Of a DNA stretch of 7,860 nucleotides, positions 1 through 6,646 are shown piece by piece. The position numbers and the translations under genes are program-made. Under the pieces are notes generated by a model. It searched no databases and was not told the origin of the DNA. It saw only the letters and a program-made list of their open reading frames with translations. Every line of letters starts with the position of its first letter. Positions within the stretch are counted from its first letter, which is position 1. Origin of the DNA: Oscillospiraceae bacterium (lineage in GTDB: Bacteria > Bacillota > Clostridia > Oscillospirales > Ruminococcaceae); contig JAEDJV010000117.1 in assembly GCA_016296165.1 (NCBI GenBank), positions 1 to 7,860 of the forward strand, read 5' to 3'.

Positions 1-1
1 T

Positions 2-2059
2 ACGGATAGTTGAGACCCCTCTGGTATCAATGGTGTAGTTTTTCATTTTAGCTATATTTTCAGGGGTAAGGAGTATTTCTTCTGTCTGTTTTCCATCTTT
101 ATAAATATAAAGATTCTCTTCTGAATTCTGGTTTTCTCCGATAACACCCATGCGGAAAGATACTTCGTCAAGGTTTTCAACATTGAATGATACTGCTGCA
201 CCTGAACTGTATGAAGTGTCGCCAAGGATAAATCCAAGCGTATATTCCTTGCCGTCTACCGTAAAAGTTTTGAATTTGTCTTCACCGTTATAGAATTCTG
301 AACGGAAAGTATCATAATTAGAAGAAATAAAATCTGCAGCTGTCTCATATTCAGGAACACTAAATGAATGTTTAGGTGTAATTTCATCGACAATTATATT
401 GGCCATCGCATATTTTGACTGTGAACCATCACAGTAAATACGCATTGTATCTGCAGAGGAAAGATCAAATTCACACGTTTCAATAGGTTTTTGATATGAA
501 AGTTCTATTTCTTTTACTTCTTCATTATCGAGATAAATGTGGAATACAGCTGAGTTTGTTGATGAATTGTCTACATGACCGAGGTCAAAAGATATTGAAC
601 TGAGATTTTCAACGTTAAACGAAATACCTGAACCCGCGCTGTATGAACCGTCCCCAAGAATAATACCCTGATAATACTCTCTGCCCTGCATATTGAAACC
701 ATCTACAGCGCTGACTCCATCATATATACTTGTGCGATATGAATCAAACTTACTTCCAAGGAACAATGCAGAGCTTTTGTACTCAGGAATACTTACCGAG
801 TTCTTTGGTGCAAGTGTTTCCGTTACTATATTTCCAAGAGCATATCTTGACTGATTTCCGTCACGTTCTATGCGAAGAACTTTTGCAGATGAAACAGGTA
901 TCTCGTAGCCTCCAATTATAGGATTATTCTGGGAAAGTTTAACCTGATCATATTTTTTACCATCAAGATAAACTGTGAGGATTGTTTCACCTGAACTTGT
1001 GTTATCCACATGTCCAAGATCACATGTAATTTTATTGATATTTTCTACATTGAGTGAGAAAGCGGCTCCTTCGCTGTATGAACCGTCACCGACTATTATA
1101 CCCTGATGATAAGATCTTCCATTCATATTAAATGAAAAAACTGATGAAGAACCATCAAACACTTCTGTTCTGTAACTGTTAAAGATATCGTTGACAAAGG
1201 CAGATGAGGTTCTGTAATCAGGAACCCTGTAAGTATTTTCCTGAGAAACACCATCAAAAGTTATATCTGCAACAGCATATCTTGAAACATTACCGGTACG
1301 TTTAATTCTGAGAACAGATACATTTTCTGTTTTTATCTCATATGGTACAACTTCATTAGGAGATAGTGTTATCCTGTCATCCAAAATACCATCAAGATAT
1401 ATTTCTATATCAGTATCACCTAAGGAAGTATTGTCTACATGACCTATAGTCAGATTAATTTTGTCAACATTCTCAACGTTCACGGAAAACTCTGCTCCTT
1501 CAGAATATCCTCCGTCACCAAGGATAATACCATTGGAATATGTCCTGCCAAGCATACGGAATGTTTTCTCAGAATCTGTTTCATCAAACAATTCGCAGCG
1601 TGTAGAATTGTATATTTTGTTGATGAAAGAAGCTGATGTGCTGTATTCAGGTACAGTATATGTATGTGTATCATCTGAATCCACAGAAATATCTGCAATA
1701 GCATACTTTGAAACAGAGCCGTCTCTTACTATACGCATAGATGAAGCCCCATTAGTTTTAACCACATAGCCTTCGCTTAATTCATCTCTCTCAAGTGAAA
1801 GTACATCGTAAACATCTTCATCAAGATATATGGTAAGTTTGTCTGAATTGCCGGATGTATCATCTATATGGCCAATTGAAAATGATATCTGCTCCATACC
1901 GGTAACATCAAATGAAATCTCTGCACCGCTGGAATATGAACCGTTACCTAAAATAACGCCTTGTGAATATGTTATTCCGTTCATATTAAAAGTTGTTGTA
2001 CCGTCGTTCACAATCTCACAACGTGTATTTCCGATGACAGAATCAAACAACTTATCTGC
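2..2059 (-). repeat. Five tandem ~430-bp coding repeats (NPCBM-like domain units)
   Basis: Units lie at about 1676-2059, 1247-1636, 818-1204, 380-772 and 2-340 on the minus strand. The period, measured between the GDGSYS-type motifs at residues 85, 228, 371, 516 and 660, is 143, 143, 145 and 144 residues. DNA conservation is clearest in the segment that reads TGTATGAACCGTC or similar on the plus strand. The copies have diverged by substitution without frameshifts, so this is an old domain expansion and not a recent tandem duplication. Unit 5 is the most divergent: the otherwise conserved GHVDNTS segment reads GVIGENQ. Confidence 0.85.
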
Positions 2060-2191
2060 CGCAGTAGCCTCAACGGCAAATATACTGTTGTATTCACCTG
2101 ATGTATATGAAGACATAGTCCCCGTAAATGCCATGCTTGCCGCCATACTGAATGCAATAACACTTAAAACCTTTTTTCCTGATAAATTCAA
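2..2191 (-). CDS. Secreted protein with five or more tandem NPCBM-like domains (3' end outside window)
   Basis: The minus strand is open for 730 codons and still open at the left edge, so the C-terminus is missing. I chose the TTG start at 2191 because AGAAGGTG lies 9 bases upstream (2201-2208), a sigma-A promoter lies just behind it, and it gives a complete signal peptide: MNLSGKK, then a hydrophobic core to about residue 24. The first in-frame ATG is residue 16, inside that core. The mature protein is a ~144-residue unit repeated five times, at about residues 45-172, 186-315, 330-458, 474-604 and 618-730+. Each unit has the order Y.xGIILGDGSYS.GA, then SFNVEN, then LGHVDNTS, then a YLDGK strand, then LRI.RDG, then SKYA.A.I. 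Linkers carry VPEY. This order resembles NPCBM/NEW2 carbohydrate-binding modules (GI, vGvDD and DGk-type strands), so glycan or cell-wall binding is inferred. No catalytic domain is visible; one, or a dockerin or wall anchor, could lie beyond the window. Existence is secure; the family assignment is moderate. Confidence 0.85.
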   Translation of the reverse strand, partial: MNLSGKKVLSVIAFSMAASMAFTGTMSSYTSGEYNSIFAVEATAADKLFDSVIGNTRCEIVNDGTTTFNMNGITYSQGVILGNGSYSSGAEISFDVTGMEQISFSIGHIDDTSGNSDKLTIYLDEDVYDVLSLERDELSEGYVVKTNGASSMRIVRDGSVSKYAIADISVDSDDTHTYTVPEYSTSASFINKIYNSTRCELFDETDSEKTFRMLGRTYSNGIILGDGGYSEGAEFSVNVENVDKINLTIGHVDNTSLGDTDIEIYLDGILDDRITLSPNEVVPYEIKTENVSVLRIKRTGNVSRYAVADITFDGVSQENTYRVPDYRTSSAFVNDIFNSYRTEVFDGSSSVFSFNMNGRSYHQGIIVGDGSYSEGAAFSLNVENINKITCDLGHVDNTSSGETILTVYLDGKKYDQVKLSQNNPIIGGYEIPVSSAKVLRIERDGNQSRYALGNIVTETLAPKNSVSIPEYKSSALFLGSKFDSYRTSIYDGVSAVDGFNMQGREYYQGIILGDGSYSAGSGISFNVENLSSISFDLGHVDNSSTNSAVFHIYLDNEEVKEIELSYQKPIETCEFDLSSADTMRIYCDGSQSKYAMANIIVDEITPKHSFSVPEYETAADFISSNYDTFRSEFYNGEDKFKTFTVDGKEYTLGFILGDTSYSSGAAVSFNVENLDEVSFRMGVIGENQNSEENLYIYKDGKQTEEILLTPENIAKMKNYTIDTRGVSTIR

Positions 2192-2200
2192 AATTAATCA

Positions 2201-2208
2201 CACCTTCT
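2201..2208 (-). promoter_or_regulatory. Ribosome binding site that fixes the TTG start of the NPCBM-like gene
   Basis: The minus strand reads AGAAGGTG here, one mismatch from AGGAGGTG, with 9 bases before the TTG at 2191. The nearby GTG is in another frame, and no in-frame ATG lies near enough to use this site. Confidence 0.75.
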
Positions 2209-2227
2209 CATAAAATTATATGAAACA

Positions 2228-2257
2228 ATTCTACCATATTCTTTACGAAAATGTCAA
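2228..2257 (-). promoter_or_regulatory. Sigma-A promoter of the NPCBM-like gene
   Basis: On the minus strand a perfect -35 box TTGACA (2252-2257) is followed by an 18-base spacer and a -10 box TAGAAT (2228-2233). The bases TGG directly before the -10 give an extended -10. Transcription should start near 2221, leaving a leader of about 30 bases. Confidence 0.75.
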
Positions 2258-2276
2258 GATTCTTCTTATTTTTCTA

Positions 2277-2305
2277 TTGACTTTTCGCGTTTCACATAGT
2301 ATAAT
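2277..2305 (+). promoter_or_regulatory. Sigma-A promoter of the riboswitch-CDF transporter unit
   Basis: TTGACT (2277-2282), a 17-base spacer and a perfect TATAAT (2300-2305). Transcription should start near 2312, placing the whole riboswitch in a leader of about 220 bases. The promoter is divergent from that of the NPCBM-like gene; the two -35 boxes are only 19 bases apart. Confidence 0.8.
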
Positions 2306-2347
2306 AATCCTAACACATTTTGCACTGCATATAAATCTACAGTACAA

Positions 2348-2435
2348 ACTGAGCAGGCGCTGGAAATATTCCATGTAGCCGGGCCCTGTTGGGCAGCGGA
2401 TGTTGATAATGATTCAGAAACATCTGTGGGACAGT
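2348..2435 (+). ncRNA. NiCo (czcD-type) metal riboswitch aptamer
   Basis: The leader carries the conserved blocks of the NiCo class in order: ACTGAGCAGGC (2348-2358), AGCCGGG (2377-2383), GGGCAGCGGATG (2391-2402) and CTGTGGGACAGT (2424-2435). They fit the four-helix architecture. P1 pairs ACTG (2348-2351) with CAGT (2432-2435). P2 pairs TGGAA (2361-2365) with TTCCA (2369-2373). P3 has a CCC/GGG stem with a TGTT loop. P4 pairs GATGTT (2399-2404) with AACATC (2419-2424). The class binds Co2+ and Ni2+ cooperatively at the four-way junction, and Fe2+ has also been proposed as a natural ligand. It typically precedes CDF-type metal exporters, exactly as here. Its 3' half overlaps a terminator, so metal binding should switch the gene on. 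The assignment rests on remembered consensus blocks and pairing, not on a covariance-model search. Confidence 0.92.
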
Positions 2436-2465
2436 AGCTTACTAATGTTCCACAGGTGTATTTTT
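2420..2465 (+). terminator. Intrinsic terminator, expression platform of the NiCo riboswitch
   Basis: ACATCTGTGGGACA (2420-2433) pairs along 14 positions, with two G-U pairs, with TGTTCCACAGGTGT (2446-2459) around a 12-base loop, followed by a T tract at 2461-2465. The 5' arm contains the 3' strands of aptamer helices P4 and P1, so terminator and metal-bound aptamer exclude one another. This predicts an ON switch: without metal the terminator forms, with metal transcription continues into the transporter. Confidence 0.88.
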
Positions 2466-2515
2466 ATACCTGAACGGAATGGTAAATCGCAAACAGCAAA
2501 ATGAATTATCTTCAC

Positions 2516-2522
2516 GGGAGGG
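2516..2522 (+). promoter_or_regulatory. Ribosome binding site that fixes the CDF transporter start
   Basis: GGGAGGG lies 7 bases before the ATG at 2530, an ideal spacing. The earlier in-frame ATG at 2479 has no comparable site, so 2530 is the supported start. Confidence 0.8.
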
Positions 2523-2529
2523 TTTTTTT

Positions 2530-3459
2530 ATGAAAAAAGAAAACGAAAACAAAATTAACAGAGAAGAGAAGATTAATTCTACTGACAAGAAAACTGCTAT
2601 GAAAGTTTCTGTTGTAAGCATACTGGTAAATATCTTCCTTTCTGTGTTCAAGCTTATCGCCGGAATATTTGCACATTCAGGAGCGATGATTTCAGATGCG
2701 GTACACTCTGCATCAGATGTATTCAGCACATTTGTAGTTATGATAGGTGTATCGCTTTCAAGCAGACAGTCTGACAAGGATCATCCTTACGGACATGAAC
2801 GTCTTGAATGCGTTGCTTCGATTTTGCTTTCGGTTGTACTTGCAATAACAGGTCTTGGCATAGGTATGAACGGGATTGAAAAGATAACAGACGGAAACAC
2901 TTCGGACCTTGCGATTCCGGGAGTGCTCGCACTTGCAGCTGCAGTAATTTCCATTGTAGTTAAAGAAGGAATGTACTGGTACACAAGAGCAGCAGCAAAG
3001 AAAATAAATTCCGGAGCACTCATGGCTGATGCATGGCACCACCGTTCTGACGCTCTTTCATCAATTGGCTCATTTATCGGTATATTCGGCTCACGTCTTG
3101 GTTTCCCTGTACTTGACCCGGTCGCAAGTGTTGTAATCTGCATATTTATCGAAAAAGCTTCAATTGATATCTTCAGAGACGCAGTTGACAAGATGGTAGA
3201 CAAATCATGTCCTGATGAAACAATTGAGGAGATGAGAAAAGTTATCACTTCAGTTGAAGGGGTAAAAGGAATTGATGTGTTAAGAACACGTCTGTTCGGA
3301 GCCAAAATTTATGCAGAAGTTGAAATACTCATGGACGCTTCATGTACTCTGGTCGAATCACACGATACCGCTGAGGAAGTACATGACAGGATTGAAGAAC
3401 ATTTTCCGGATGTTAAGCACTGCACAGTTCACGTTAATCCGGATATAAATGAAAAATGA
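2530..3459 (+). CDS. Cation diffusion facilitator (CDF) metal efflux transporter
   Basis: This 309-residue protein has normal CDF length and layout: a charged N-terminal tail (1-24), about six membrane segments (roughly 26-48, 51-75, 95-113, 128-147, 164-187, 193-208) and a cytoplasmic C-terminal domain (about 210-303). CDF proteins are dimeric antiporters that export divalent metals in exchange for protons. The transport site is visible as H59-x3-D63 in TM2 and H170-x3-D174 in TM5. The TM2-TM3 loop has the signature HPYGHER (85-91), and the tail ends in TVHVNP, where other CDFs hold metal-binding residues. Translation starts at ATG 2530; an ATG at 2479 would add 17 polar residues without a ribosome site. 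The NiCo riboswitch upstream implies export of Ni2+, Co2+ or Fe2+, although the TM site alone would also suit Zn2+. The gene is monocistronic, with a strong terminator 10 bases after the stop. Confidence 0.95.
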   Translation: MKKENENKINREEKINSTDKKTAMKVSVVSILVNIFLSVFKLIAGIFAHSGAMISDAVHSASDVFSTFVVMIGVSLSSRQSDKDHPYGHERLECVASILLSVVLAITGLGIGMNGIEKITDGNTSDLAIPGVLALAAAVISIVVKEGMYWYTRAAAKKINSGALMADAWHHRSDALSSIGSFIGIFGSRLGFPVLDPVASVVICIFIEKASIDIFRDAVDKMVDKSCPDETIEEMRKVITSVEGVKGIDVLRTRLFGAKIYAEVEILMDASCTLVESHDTAEEVHDRIEEHFPDVKHCTVHVNPDINEK

Positions 3460-3469
3460 CAAATCATTA

Positions 3470-3507
3470 ATCCCCTGTTTCAAAAACAAGAAACAGGGGA
3501 TTTTTTT
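3470..3507 (+). terminator. Rho-independent terminator of the CDF gene
   Basis: ATCCCCTGTTTC (3470-3481) and GAAACAGGGGAT (3490-3501) form a perfect 12-bp stem with an 8-base A-rich loop, running into seven Ts (3501-3507). It isolates the metal exporter from the next gene. Confidence 0.95.
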
Positions 3508-3538
3508 ATTATCTTTTCAACAAATTACAGGCAAAACC

Positions 3539-3567
3539 TTGAAATATTACAATTAAAATGTTATAAT
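3539..3567 (+). promoter_or_regulatory. Sigma-A promoter of the DUF4214-CAP gene and possibly the genes behind it
   Basis: TTGAAA (3539-3544), a 17-base spacer and TATAAT (3562-3567) with a TGT extended -10 directly before it. The predicted start near 3574 gives a leader of about 53 bases ending in AGGGGG (3613-3618), 8 bases before the ATG at 3627. Confidence 0.8.
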
Positions 3568-3626
3568 ATTATATACAGTGCACATATTATCCGAACATTA
3601 TTTATTTAATACAGGGGGTTATAATA

Positions 3627-4880
3627 ATGATTATAAAAAAAGTCGCTGCATTTTTAACCGCAGCAGCACTTCTTTCGGGAAGTACAATGTTCACACCTTA
3701 TGAGATTTCAGAAACCGGTACAACAGTAAATGCTTCTGAATCAGAATATGAAAAAAGTACCCAGGGTTTTGTCACAAGAATGTATAACGTGGTACTTAAC
3801 CGTAATCCTGACAAGACCGGGCTGGATAACTGGACTGCAAAACTTAATAACCATACTCTGTCGGCAGCAGATATCATCAGCGGATTCTTTAACTCCCAGG
3901 AATATCTGGGCAAGAACAAATCAATCGATGAACAGATAGACGACTGCTACAATGCTATGCTCGGTCGCAATCCTGATTCGCAGGGTAAAGCTAACTGGTC
4001 CGAAAGAATGAATATCGGGATGACGCTTAATGCAGTGTGCAATGGTTTTGTAGGCAGTCAGGAGTTTAAAAATCTCTGCAGTTCATACGGAATTGAACCA
4101 GGCAGCATGACTATGAGTCTGAGTCGCGACAAGAACTATCAGAGAACATACTTTGTATACAGATTATACGAAAACTGTCTCGGAAGGACTCCGGATACAG
4201 CCGGACTTGAGGACTGGTGCCGTAAACTCGACAACGGTCTTACCGGTTCAGAGATAACCGTCGGTTTTCTTCACAGCAAGGAATTCAAAGATGCCCACTA
4301 TGGAAATGATGAATATGCAGTTATCCTGTACAGAACAATGCTTGGACGAGAACCTGATCAGACAGGGCTTGCAAACTGGGTAAACAAACTTAACTATACT
4401 GATACAAGAGAAAAGGTTGCAAATGGATTTCTTTTCAGTAATGAATTCCAAAAACAGTGCTCCGACGCCGGAATAAACACAGGAAACAAAATTCCGGAAA
4501 AGGATTCTTCCGAAGAATGGTACTTTAATGTCGAAATTCTTCGTCTTGTTAATATAGAAAGAGCTGCAAAAGGAATCCATCCGCTTACTACAAGACAAGA
4601 CCTTTGGGAAGATGTTGCTATGGTACGTGCATCAGAAATTGTTAAAAGTTTTTCTCACACCAGACCTGACGGAAGCAATTGCTTTACGGCATATGACCAG
4701 GCAGGTATCCATTACGGTTATGCCGGTGAAAATATTGCTTACGGATATCGGAGTGCGGAAAATGTAGTGAATGCATGGATGAATTCATCAGGTCACAGGG
4801 CAAATATACTTAAGACGGATTTCTCAGTACTGGCAACCGGATATGCACCGGAATACAACTACTCTCAGAACTTTATGTAA
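3627..4880 (+). CDS. Secreted protein with four DUF4214 repeats and a C-terminal CAP/SCP domain
   Basis: The 417-residue product starts with a signal peptide: MIIKK, a hydrophobic stretch to about residue 22, and possible cleavage after VNA at residue 35. Four repeats of the DUF4214 type follow at about 53-93, 108-147, 181-220 and 235-274. Each has Y..xLGR.PD..G...W near its start and GF..S.EF at its end; a linker of about 20 residues separates the second and third. Residues 300-417 form a CAP domain (cysteine-rich secretory, antigen 5, PR-1 superfamily) with LVNIERAAKG, H344 in SHTRPDG, E368 in GEN and H390 in SSGHRANIL, so the usual His-Glu-His cavity is present. The stop follows YSQNFM, where CAP domains normally end, so the protein is complete. 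CAP domains in bacteria are often exported and linked to the cell wall, but their activity is unsettled. DUF4214 function is unknown; the repeated RNPD..G loops could bind metal (speculation). No wall anchor is seen. A c-di-GMP gene follows 94 bases later. Confidence 0.93.
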   Translation: MIIKKVAAFLTAAALLSGSTMFTPYEISETGTTVNASESEYEKSTQGFVTRMYNVVLNRNPDKTGLDNWTAKLNNHTLSAADIISGFFNSQEYLGKNKSIDEQIDDCYNAMLGRNPDSQGKANWSERMNIGMTLNAVCNGFVGSQEFKNLCSSYGIEPGSMTMSLSRDKNYQRTYFVYRLYENCLGRTPDTAGLEDWCRKLDNGLTGSEITVGFLHSKEFKDAHYGNDEYAVILYRTMLGREPDQTGLANWVNKLNYTDTREKVANGFLFSNEFQKQCSDAGINTGNKIPEKDSSEEWYFNVEILRLVNIERAAKGIHPLTTRQDLWEDVAMVRASEIVKSFSHTRPDGSNCFTAYDQAGIHYGYAGENIAYGYRSAENVVNAWMNSSGHRANILKTDFSVLATGYAPEYNYSQNFM

Positions 4881-4974
4881 AATATAATCTGCAATGTCAG
4901 GTGTATATAACAGAAAACATTTACAATCATTTCTGAAAAGAATAATTGTCTGTTTAACTTTAAGGGGATAGGCT

Positions 4975-6636
4975 ATGTCATACAACAACAATGATACAAA
5001 GAAATCCTTGCGAAAAAAGATTTTATTTTCATCAATTATAGTCTTGCTGCTACTTGCTGTGGTGATGGGGACTGTCAGCGTGTATGTAGTCGATAAACTG
5101 TCAGACTCAAATTCCCGGAAAATGATGACACAGCTCTGTGAAATAGAATCATACAAATTCAACAACAAGCTGAATCTCGTTAAGCATTCTGTAGATATAA
5201 TAAACGAATATGCAAATGACCTGCAGTATACAAGCGGCATTACAGACATTTGTTCAGATGAATTTGAACAGCATATCAGAGATTTTTCAATTGCAGTTGC
5301 CAATCAGACAAAGGGAGCGCTTGCTGTATATCTCAGATATTCTCCCGATTTCACAGGAAGCGGTACAGACGGCTTCTTCTGGACAAGGGAAAGTGATTCC
5401 GAAAAATTCAGAGAAACACAGGTAACAGATATTCTCGCTTATAACGCCAGTGACATAAGGCATGTCGGCTGGTATTATGTTCCAAAAGAATCCGGGAAAC
5501 CATTGTGGATGAATCCGTATTATAACGATGTTATTGATTTACTGATAATATCATATGTTATTCCGATGTATCTTGACAGTGGCGAATTCATAGGAGTCTT
5601 AGGAATGGATATTGACTTCGCTGCTGTTGTCTCCGAAACTAATGATATGGATATCTACAGTTCAGGTTCTGTGGAATTTGTGGATCTGAAGGAGAGAATC
5701 AGTTATTCTGCAAGCAACAGCGGAGTTATTGAAAGTTCAAGACTTTCAAACGCACTGTATAATCATATTACTACTATTAATAAACTTAATGAACTTTTGG
5801 AAATCAAAAACAGTAATGACACTATATCGGTGATATGCTGTGAAAAACTCAGCAATGGTATGATGCTGTATGTTAATGTTCCAAAATCACAGATTGACCG
5901 CGACCGGAATTTTCTGGTGATAATTAGTATTGTGATAACGATATTGATATTTATCATTTCAATTTTCTTCATCAGAAGACGAACCATGCATATAGTACAT
6001 CCTCTGGAAAAATTAACAGAAATCACAAAACAGTACGCCAACGGAGACTGGTCAGCGCAATATATATCTGACACAGATGATGAGATAGAAAATTTATCGG
6101 AGAGCATCTCCCAGATGGCAAGGAACACGCAGGATTATATAGAAAGACTAAACACTCTGGCTCGTACTGACACCATGACAGGAATAGGCAATAAAACAAG
6201 CTACCTCGAACTGATAGAAAATATTCAGAAGAACAAACACGGAAAGTTCGACAAATACGCAATTGTTGTAATGGATCTGAACCTTCTGAAAAAAACAAAC
6301 GATACCTATGGTCACGAATGCGGAGATATTCTGTTAAAAGAAGCCTCAAAGTACATATGCAATGTATTTGCAAGCAGTCCTGTTTACAGAACCGGCGGGG
6401 ATGAATTTGTTGCTGTTCTTTACTCAAATGATTATCATAAAAGAAACGAACTTCTTCAGAAATTTGAAAGCGGAATGAACTACCCTGTGGATGGAATCCC
6501 GGAAATTGTTTTGTCAATTGCTTTCGGAATGGCTGAACATACAGATGAAAACCAGGATTATGAGAGTGTATTTGAACTTGCCGATGAAAGAATGTATAAA
6601 AAGAAAACAGAGATGAAAATGCTGCGGCAAAACTGA
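4975..6636 (+). CDS. Membrane diguanylate cyclase, dCache-HAMP-GGDEF
   Basis: This 553-residue receptor enzyme should make c-di-GMP from two GTP in response to an extracellular signal. TM1 is about 16-38. An extracellular double-Cache domain spans about 45-305, with typical segments GWYYVPKESGKPLWMNPYYN (165-184) and FIGVLGMDIDF (205-215). TM2 is about 313-333, a HAMP linker is about 334-388, and the GGDEF domain is about 395-550. The catalytic domain looks active: metal ligand D434 in VMDLN, nucleotide residues N442-D443, the GHECGD segment (446-451) and an intact GGDEF at 474-478. The RxxD inhibitory site that often precedes GGDEF is absent (FASS there), so product feedback by that route is not expected. 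AAGGGG (4962-4967) stands 7 bases before the ATG. No terminator separates it from the CAP gene, and the next gene begins 10 bases after its stop. The sensed ligand cannot be read from the sequence. Confidence 0.95.
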   Translation: MSYNNNDTKKSLRKKILFSSIIVLLLLAVVMGTVSVYVVDKLSDSNSRKMMTQLCEIESYKFNNKLNLVKHSVDIINEYANDLQYTSGITDICSDEFEQHIRDFSIAVANQTKGALAVYLRYSPDFTGSGTDGFFWTRESDSEKFRETQVTDILAYNASDIRHVGWYYVPKESGKPLWMNPYYNDVIDLLIISYVIPMYLDSGEFIGVLGMDIDFAAVVSETNDMDIYSSGSVEFVDLKERISYSASNSGVIESSRLSNALYNHITTINKLNELLEIKNSNDTISVICCEKLSNGMMLYVNVPKSQIDRDRNFLVIISIVITILIFIISIFFIRRRTMHIVHPLEKLTEITKQYANGDWSAQYISDTDDEIENLSESISQMARNTQDYIERLNTLARTDTMTGIGNKTSYLELIENIQKNKHGKFDKYAIVVMDLNLLKKTNDTYGHECGDILLKEASKYICNVFASSPVYRTGGDEFVAVLYSNDYHKRNELLQKFESGMNYPVDGIPEIVLSIAFGMAEHTDENQDYESVFELADERMYKKKTEMKMLRQN

Positions 6637-6646
6637 AAGGGGTAAT

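Noticed and set aside
2..2059. Regular ~430-bp periodicity considered as a CRISPR or satellite-type array
   Set aside because: The repeats are too long and too diverged for CRISPR, contain no short identical units with spacers, and keep one open reading frame with conserved protein motifs.
1830..2213. Plus-strand open frame of 127 codons opposite the start of the NPCBM-like gene
   Set aside because: It is antisense to a long repeat-structured gene, has no ribosome site, and its sequence is explained as the complement of the repeats.
2787..3305. Minus-strand open frame of 172 codons inside the CDF gene
   Set aside because: It lies wholly antisense to a clearly recognised CDF transporter and shows no domain, promoter or ribosome site.
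4880..4974. Possible promoter for the cyclase using TATAAT-like (4884-4889) or TACAAT (4922-4927) boxes
   Set aside because: Neither has an acceptable -35 box at 16-18 bases; AT-rich spacers yield such -10 matches by chance.
4824..5303. Minus-strand open frame of 159 codons across the CAP/cyclase junction
   Set aside because: It is antisense to two well-supported genes, has no recognisable domain, and its composition is that of a complement shadow.
6023..6517. Minus-strand open frame of 164 codons opposite the GGDEF domain
   Set aside because: It is antisense to the catalytic domain with intact GGDEF and metal ligands, and is rich in Cys, Phe and Arg as expected of a shadow frame.
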